Shown: piece by piece, positions 7,231 to 11,679 of the stretch
Layout: each line of letters begins with the position of its first letter
Position numbering within the stretch: the stretch's first letter is position 1
Assembly (NCBI GenBank): GCA_012964275.1
Contig: DTUG01000137.1
Span: 1-11,679 of the forward strand
Reading direction: 5' to 3'
Source: Fidelibacterota bacterium
GTDB taxonomy: Bacteria; Fidelibacterota; Marinisomatia; Marinisomatales; UBA1611
Length of the DNA: 11,679 bases
Program-made: the position numbers and the translations under genes
The notes under the pieces: model-generated
The model's input: only the letters and a program-made list of their open reading frames with translations
Databases searched by the model: none
What the model was told of the DNA's origin: nothing

Positions 7231-7747
7231 CGTTTAACAACTCTTTTAACTTTTTTACGGCATGGTGGTAATTTACTTTTGCGGATCCTACGGTCATATC
7301 CGTGATCTCGGCAATATCCTTGTAAGGAAGTTCCTGGGCAATCCGCATCATGACCACCATGCGTTGTTTTTTAGGAAGCCTGCCGATAGCATCCCATAAC
7401 TCTCTTCGTGTCCATTCCGATTCAGCTGAGTCATCCCTTTCTCCCCGATCAGGGGCCTGGTCCAAATGGAGTAGGTTTTTCCATTTATTCCGAGACATCC
7501 ATGAGTTGGCTGTATTGATATTGATTCTGTACAAATAGGTTGTAAATGCAGATTCAAATCGAAAATTCTTAAGATGCTTGTACAATTTGAGAAAAACGTC
7601 TTGGGCCAGGTCTTCCGCAGCCATTTCATCTCTGGTGACATTAATGAAAAAGCCAAATACTGATGGAAGATGCCGCTTAACCAGTTCATCAAAAGCCCCA
7701 TCTTGTCCTTCCTGAAATTCCTGTATGAGTTCATGGTCATTTTGCAT
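7217..7747 (-). CDS. ECF-type RNA polymerase sigma factor
   Basis: From the ATG at 7747 the product is 176 residues, normal for an ECF sigma factor. Region 2 is near the N-terminus (FDELVKRHLPSVFGFFINVTRDEMAAEDLAQDVFLKLYKHLKNFR), where the AEDLAQDVFLKLY segment is the hallmark of core-polymerase and -10 recognition. TYLYRININTANSWMSRNK follows, then region 4 (LWDAIGRLPKKQRMVVMMRIAQELPYKDIAEITDMTVGSAKVNYHHAVKKLKELL), a helix-turn-helix for the -35 element. An in-frame ATG at 7840 and TTG at 7849 exist upstream, but their extra residues have no family resemblance and overlap a probable control region. It heads the operon with the anti-sigma, Spy-like and lipoprotein genes and probably activates it from its own promoter. 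Confidence 0.93.
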   Translation of the reverse strand: MQNDHELIQEFQEGQDGAFDELVKRHLPSVFGFFINVTRDEMAAEDLAQDVFLKLYKHLKNFRFESAFTTYLYRININTANSWMSRNKWKNLLHLDQAPDRGERDDSAESEWTRRELWDAIGRLPKKQRMVVMMRIAQELPYKDIAEITDMTVGSAKVNYHHAVKKLKELLNDESI

Positions 7748-7761
7748 ATCATTTCGCACTT

Positions 7762-7789
7762 TAAGACACAATAGACTGGCTGAGGTTAA
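7762..7789 (-). promoter_or_regulatory. Possible ECF-type autoregulatory promoter
   Basis: On the minus strand, TTAACC (7789-7784) is followed by GTCTTA (7767-7762), with 17 bases between the AAC and GTC cores. This resembles the AAC...GTC pattern common in ECF promoters. Transcription would start only about 8 bases before the sigma ATG at 7747. This is pattern matching only. Confidence 0.25.
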
Positions 7790-7804
7790 AAAACTTTTTC
7801 TGTA

Positions 7805-7833
7805 TTGACCATTGGCATTTTTCCCATGGACAA
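7805..7833. promoter_or_regulatory. Imperfect dyad in the divergent sigma/helicase control region
   Basis: TTGACCATTGG and CCCATGGACAA are 11-base arms around a 7-base centre, matching at 9 of 11 positions. The dyad lies between the divergent sigma operon (7747) and helicase-nuclease gene (7879). TTGACC could also serve as a -35 element for the plus-strand gene. A regulator binding here could control one or both sides. Confidence 0.35.
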
Positions 7834-7878
7834 TAGTCATTATTTTCAATCAGGAATTTTATTATTTATTCATTCTCT

Positions 7879-10800
7879 ATGGCAGGATTAACAAAACAAC
7901 CCACCCCAAATCCAGACCAAAATTCTGCTATCACCCATCCGCCCGGGCCACTCATGATCCTTGCCGGGGCAGGAACCGGAAAAACGTTTACACTTCTGCG
8001 AAGGATTCGCTACCAAATTGAAACTGGAAGAATGTCCGCAGACAATATTGTCCTGCTCACGTTCACAGAACGCGCCACCATTGAAGCCAGGGAAAAAATA
8101 CTGAGTATCCTAGGGTCTAAGGGATCCGGTATCCTGATCAGCACCTTCCACGGATTTTGCCATGGTTTGCTTCGCGAGTTTGGTCCTAATGAAATGGCAG
8201 ACTGGGTCCTTTGGCAGGATAGTGATATCATTCATTACTTCCTGGATCATTTTGATGAATTGGATGAGCTTTCATCACGAACATTCAAATCCAATCCTGT
8301 CATGGCAATCACTGACGCTTTCATTCCTTTTTTCTCTCGGTTAAAAGATGAACTCATTACTCCTGAATACCTGGAAAAATACTATATGCCGACAGAATGG
8401 ACACCGGAATGGATCTCGGAAAATTTTCCTGCCCTGCATCTTGGAACGAATCAGTATGAAGCAGCATTGCAACTTCAGGACCTAACCCAGATCTATCATT
8501 GGTTACAAGCAGCTAAGGCACGGGAAAAAGTTCTGGACTTCGGAGATATGCTCCTGCACTGCTATGCCCTGCTCCGCAATCAACCAGCTATTCTGAAAAA
8601 AGTTCAAGACAGATATCAGCATTTTTTCATTGATGAGTACCAGGACAACAATTACGCGTTGAATAAGATTATCAACCTGATCTCAGCTAAATATCGAAGC
8701 ATTACGGTTGTTGGTGATGAGGACCAGTGTATATACAGTTTCCGGGGAGCGAATTATTACAATATCCAGGACTTTGTGGATCGGTACGGTAACCATCCAA
8801 TCTTTTCTATTGTGAAACTGGAAGAAAACCGGCGTTCCACACAGGAAATCCTGGACCTGGCTAATGCATCTATCGCAAACAATACAAAGCGCAATCCCAA
8901 AATACTAGAAACACCCAAAAGCAACCCAAAACACGGCTCCATGCCAATATGGACCATAGCAGAAAGCAAAGATACTAAGATTGGAGTTCCAGTTCTTATC
9001 CGAAGGATAACGGAATCAGGAAAAGCGGCGTACGGAGATATTGCTGTAATCTGCCGATCCTGGACCAACGTTAAGGATATCGCCAATGCCTTGATTCAAC
9101 AAGGTATTGCAGTAGACCTACATATTGAGAAGTTTTTTTATGTTCCAATTGTGAAAAATGTTCTAGCCTGGGCTCATTTAATCACAGGCGATGATCGGTC
9201 ACAACAGGCTTTATACAGGATATTGGTACAAACGTCAGGCGAATCCCAAACCCGGGCATTTTTCTCTGGTGCAAAAAGGTTCAGCATACACGAAAAAATG
9301 TTGAGACTAAAAGACAACATAGAAAATAACAAAGCTGATCTTCCAGACAGTAAATCCCTGGAAAACATGCTGGCTTCATATGAAAACCTGATCGACAAAC
9401 TGAAACAGAAACAAAATGCTGCAGAAATGGTCTGGGCTATTATGACAGTTTTAAAAGAGACTGAATTGATGAAAGACATGAGAAATGCCTATCGTTACCG
9501 TGAACGCCTGAACCTTGCTAATATGGGCAAACTTTTGAACTTAGCAGAACAGTTTGTAAACCTGCGTTCGGAAGGGCGGCGATCCCTGGGAGAGTGGTTG
9601 CGATATCTGGATGCCCTGGAAATGACTGGGAATATCCCTGCAGAACAGCCAGACATGCCAAAACGACGTCTCGCCGTTCAAGTCCTGACTGTTCACCAAA
9701 GCAAGGGTTTACAATATTCTGTTGTTATAATACCATTTCTTCGTCAAAATACTTTTCCTATGTCCCTCAAGCGGCACGCACTAGTGGAACGCTTACCTGC
9801 GTCCTGGATGAAATGGGGTCAAGATAGTTCTGGAATTGTGACCAGTCATTTCGAAGAAGAGCGGCGCGTGTTTTACGTAGCCTGTACCCGGGCAAAAAAT
9901 AAATTATACCTATTTGGACCGAAAAAATCCCAATCAGATTTTTCCAAGGAATTAGAAACATTAAATCCTGAAGTTATGGAGATAATTACCATGAACAGTG
10001 AAACTCAAAATAAGAATGGCACAGTGCCTGAAAACCAACAGCAATTGATAGCAGACCTGAACCGCGAAATTTCCGCTGGTGAATTTGAAAATGCCCATGA
10101 AATACTGGATGAAATGGAATCATTTGATCAGCAATCTGGCCCGCCCAAGAATGTGAGCGATGATGAGATCGGAATTCATGGAAAACTCATTACCCTCTCA
10201 TCTACAAGCATTGGTGATTATCAGGACTGTCCTTTAAAATACCGTTTGAAACACCAAGACAATGTCCCAGAACAGAAAACTCAGGCTACCCTGGAATTTG
10301 GGATGATTATACACGATGTACTCTTTGATTTTCATGGATTAGAATCTTCAGACCAGACATGGGAAAACCTTATGAAATTATTTAACAAACACTGGCGTCA
10401 GGATGCGTTTGAATATCGTCAGCGTGGAAACGAATTTAACCAGCAAGGTGAAGAATTACTCCGGGATTACTTTAACCATATCCAGGCTAATCCGCCGGCT
10501 GTAGTTGAAAGAGAAAAACGGTTCAAATTCGATCTGCCGGAGATTGGTGTCCGCATCACTGGGAAAATCGACCGTATAGATCGGGAAAACGATCTTCTGC
10601 GGGTAGTGGATTACAAAACCAGTAGAAAAAAAGAAAAAGCGAAAGAAAGCCTGCAAATGGCACTTTATACAGAAGCGCTATCCCGGGATGCTGTAGAAGA
10701 TGTCCGGGGAAAGCCAGGATCTGCCGTGCTGCATTTTCTCCGACACGGTGATGACCCGGAATCCAATCATACCTTTTCAGCAGAAGAATTATCTGCCCAC

Positions 10801-10926
10801 CGGGAACAAATCTCCAAAGTGACACAGGGGATACGTGAACGAAATTTTAAACCAAAGCCCAATGAATATGGAGTGTGTAAATGGTGTGACTATAAGGATT
10901 TTATTTGCCCAGCCTGGGAAGAATAA
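7879..10926 (+). CDS. UvrD-type helicase fused to a PD-(D/E)XK nuclease with an iron-sulfur cysteine set
   Basis: A 1015-residue superfamily 1 helicase. Motifs in order: Walker A AGAGTGKT (29-36), LLTFTERAT (59-67), STFHGF (88-93), Walker B IDEYQD (251-256), GDEDQCIYSFRGA (279-291), ENRRS (316-320), VLTVHQSKGLQYSVVIIP (602-619) and EERRVFYVACTRAKNKLYL (660-678). A Gln/Glu-rich linker (about 700-770) leads to a RecB/AddB/Cas4-like nuclease: conserved His812, Asp898 in GKIDRID, Asp911 and Lys913 in VVDYKT, and Gln926/Tyr930 in QMALY. Cys784 and the terminal Cys1000, Cys1003 and Cys1010 match the clasp that binds a 4Fe-4S cluster in AddB and Cas4. All catalytic residues are present. It most likely processes DNA ends for repair or recombination in the cytoplasm; AdnA/AdnB of mycobacteria have a similar layout. 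No partner subunit is in view. ATG at 7879 begins just before the Q-motif-like NPDQNSAI, so the start is plausible despite a weak ribosome binding site. It ends 3 bases from the convergent lipoprotein stop. Confidence 0.93.
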   Translation: MAGLTKQPTPNPDQNSAITHPPGPLMILAGAGTGKTFTLLRRIRYQIETGRMSADNIVLLTFTERATIEAREKILSILGSKGSGILISTFHGFCHGLLREFGPNEMADWVLWQDSDIIHYFLDHFDELDELSSRTFKSNPVMAITDAFIPFFSRLKDELITPEYLEKYYMPTEWTPEWISENFPALHLGTNQYEAALQLQDLTQIYHWLQAAKAREKVLDFGDMLLHCYALLRNQPAILKKVQDRYQHFFIDEYQDNNYALNKIINLISAKYRSITVVGDEDQCIYSFRGANYYNIQDFVDRYGNHPIFSIVKLEENRRSTQEILDLANASIANNTKRNPKILETPKSNPKHGSMPIWTIAESKDTKIGVPVLIRRITESGKAAYGDIAVICRSWTNVKDIANALIQQGIAVDLHIEKFFYVPIVKNVLAWAHLITGDDRSQQALYRILVQTSGESQTRAFFSGAKRFSIHEKMLRLKDNIENNKADLPDSKSLENMLASYENLIDKLKQKQNAAEMVWAIMTVLKETELMKDMRNAYRYRERLNLANMGKLLNLAEQFVNLRSEGRRSLGEWLRYLDALEMTGNIPAEQPDMPKRRLAVQVLTVHQSKGLQYSVVIIPFLRQNTFPMSLKRHALVERLPASWMKWGQDSSGIVTSHFEEERRVFYVACTRAKNKLYLFGPKKSQSDFSKELETLNPEVMEIITMNSETQNKNGTVPENQQQLIADLNREISAGEFENAHEILDEMESFDQQSGPPKNVSDDEIGIHGKLITLSSTSIGDYQDCPLKYRLKHQDNVPEQKTQATLEFGMIIHDVLFDFHGLESSDQTWENLMKLFNKHWRQDAFEYRQRGNEFNQQGEELLRDYFNHIQANPPAVVEREKRFKFDLPEIGVRITGKIDRIDRENDLLRVVDYKTSRKKEKAKESLQMALYTEALSRDAVEDVRGKPGSAVLHFLRHGDDPESNHTFSAEELSAHREQISKVTQGIRERNFKPKPNEYGVCKWCDYKDFICPAWEE

Positions 10927-10929
10927 AAA

Positions 10930-11424
10930 TTATTGCCGCAGGATCTGGAAATCAATTAATCCGGTAAATTCTGCTCCAATGAATTCCATTTTCTGTGGAT
11001 TGCCAATAAATAATACAGAATCTTCACTGAAGGCAGTCACATTTGTATTGACCAATACATCCAACATCATAGCATTATTCTCATTATAAAGACGAATAAA
11101 TGTTGAGTCACTGCTTTGGCCTGAATAATCTTTTACCACAAGGGATGTATTCAGCACATTCGTATTAGTGGCTGAAAATTCCAGATCGTAGGTTAGAAAA
11201 TCGGTGAAGTCTTCAGCTTTGATTGAGAAAGAAAAAAAATCTGCTTCATTTACTATTGCAGGAATATTCTCAAGGAGACCATCTTTGTATTCCGGTGGTT
11301 CAACACAACCACCCATAATAAAAAGAAAAAATGTCATTCCGAATGATGTCTTTTGTCGAAAAGACGTATTGAAGAATGTCACACCGTTAGACATTCTTCG
11401 ATCAGTAAGGCAATTAATTAACAT
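10930..11424 (-). CDS. Small lipoprotein of unknown family with an atypical leader
   Basis: I do not recognise the family. The protein has a lipobox-like IMGGC (Cys40 counted from the ATG at 11424) followed by VEPPEYKDGLLENIPAIVNEADFF and a predicted beta-sandwich body (FSFSIKAEDF, YDLEFSATNTNVLNTSLVV, STFIRLYNENNAMMLDVLV, FIGNPQKMEFIGAEFTGLIDFQI). The start is uncertain. ATG at 11424 lies 6 bases after the stop of the rmuC-like gene and gives a leader of 39 residues; ATG at 11394 gives 29; ATG at 11337 gives only 10 residues before the Cys, with no basic residue. The leader FNTSFRQKTSFG is encoded by a palindromic repeat-like element at 11331-11399, so the original start may have been displaced. 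It is probably cotranscribed with the upstream gene. Confidence 0.6.
   Translation of the reverse strand: MLINCLTDRRMSNGVTFFNTSFRQKTSFGMTFFLFIMGGCVEPPEYKDGLLENIPAIVNEADFFSFSIKAEDFTDFLTYDLEFSATNTNVLNTSLVVKDYSGQSSDSTFIRLYNENNAMMLDVLVNTNVTAFSEDSVLFIGNPQKMEFIGAEFTGLIDFQILRQ
11331..11399. repeat. Palindromic repeat-like element overlapping the lipoprotein leader
   Basis: Two hairpins stand side by side. GTCTTTT/AAAAGAC (11348-11354 and 11359-11365) has a 4-base loop, and GAAGAATGTC/GACATTCTTC (11371-11380 and 11390-11399) has a 9-base loop. There is also an imperfect direct repeat: AATGTCATTCCG at 11330 and AATGTCACACCG at 11375 (10 of 12). From memory, dispersed repeats of the type TGTCATTCCGAA...GAAGAAT are common in many bacterial genomes. 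Only one example is visible here, so repeat status is inference. Confidence 0.5.
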
Positions 11425-11430
11425 TTTTTC

Positions 11431-11679
11431 TTACTCTTCCAATTCTTTCGTTTCTGTGCGATGTCCCAGTCGCAATTCAGAAATTTTCTCCATGGGTTTT
11501 TCCAGAGCCCGTAAGCGAGTCCCTCTCAAATCTTCATAATGGGTTGTCAATGTCCCCAATGTTTTTCCTAAAGATTCCAATTTCTCCACAAACTTGGCCC
11601 ATTGCTTGGCAAAAACTCCAACCTGCACCTGCATCTCTCCTGCTTTTTGTTCCATCGCAAAATTAGATACAGCCTGCCT
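11431..11679 (-). CDS. rmuC: C-terminal end of an RmuC-like DNA recombination protein, 5' part beyond the window
   Basis: The frame is open to the right edge, so the Met at 11655 is internal. The 82 visible residues begin RQAVSNFAMEQKAGEMQV and contain FAKQWAKFVEKLESLGKTLGTLTTHYEDLRGTRLRALEKPMEKISELRLG. This fits the last segment of the RmuC family (FVxxLexlGxxL...Y...L.G.R.R.LE.P.EKI.EL). RmuC proteins are membrane-anchored coiled-coil proteins with a restriction-nuclease-like core; in E. coli loss of RmuC raises inversion between short inverted repeats. The core is outside this window, so the call rests on the tail alone. The short lipoprotein frame begins 6 bases after the stop. Confidence 0.7.
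   Translation of the reverse strand, partial: RQAVSNFAMEQKAGEMQVQVGVFAKQWAKFVEKLESLGKTLGTLTTHYEDLRGTRLRALEKPMEKISELRLGHRTETKELEE

Noticed and set aside
7748..7849. Longer N-terminus of the ECF sigma factor from ATG 7840 or TTG 7849
   Set aside because: The extra residues do not resemble sigma factors and cover the dyad and probable promoter region; ATG at 7747 gives a normal length.
10890..10945. Terminator hairpin between the helicase and the convergent lipoprotein gene
   Set aside because: Only a tiny CCCAG/CTGGG repeat with a 1-base centre is present, without a proper loop or U tract.

Overview
The window looks like an AT-rich bacterial chromosome, probably from the Bacteroidota/FCB side of the tree (marine Marinimicrobia-, Calditrichota- or Ignavibacteria-like lineages fit). 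The clues are large secreted PA14/Calx-beta proteins, several lipoproteins with a Cys lipobox, an ECF sigma/anti-sigma pair followed by a Spy-like periplasmic protein, and mostly weak or absent Shine-Dalgarno sequences. The placement is inference from gene style; there is no rRNA or marker gene. No tRNA, rRNA, CRISPR array, transposase or phage gene is visible. Coding density is very high and no gene-free stretch reaches 300 bases.

Layout. (1) Bases 1-4045, plus strand: the 3' part of a very large modular surface or secreted protein (LamG, PA14, Calx-beta, Calx-beta interrupted by a second PA14, Calx-beta, PPC-like domain, C-terminal regulatory-like beta domain), then msrA, methionine sulfoxide reductase. 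(2) Bases 4054-5148, minus strand: serC, phosphoserine aminotransferase, tail-to-tail with msrA. (3) Bases 5205-7747, minus strand: a compact operon reading ECF sigma factor, single-pass membrane anti-sigma candidate, Spy/CpxP/CnrX-like periplasmic protein, and an acidic lipoprotein of unknown family, closed by a strong intrinsic terminator. (4) Bases 7748-7878: a divergent regulatory region with an imperfect dyad. (5) Bases 7879-10926, plus strand: a single-chain UvrD-type helicase fused to a PD-(D/E)XK nuclease with four cysteines of the AddB/Cas4 iron-sulfur type. (6) Bases 10930-11679, minus strand: a small lipoprotein whose signal-peptide region is written by a palindromic repeat-like element, directly downstream of the 3' end of a gene resembling rmuC.

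How the parts may work together. The sigma, anti-sigma, Spy-like and lipoprotein genes overlap or nearly touch and probably form one envelope-stress or metal-response unit, in the manner of CnrH/CnrY/CnrX. The acidic periplasmic part of the anti-sigma candidate and the strongly basic tail of the Spy-like protein suggest a possible electrostatic contact. The helicase-nuclease and the RmuC-like protein both act on DNA but lie on opposite strands and probably are not co-regulated. The most distinctive observations are the PA14 domain nested in a Calx-beta domain, the sensory operon with charge-complementary partners, and the repeat element that encodes part of a lipoprotein signal peptide.
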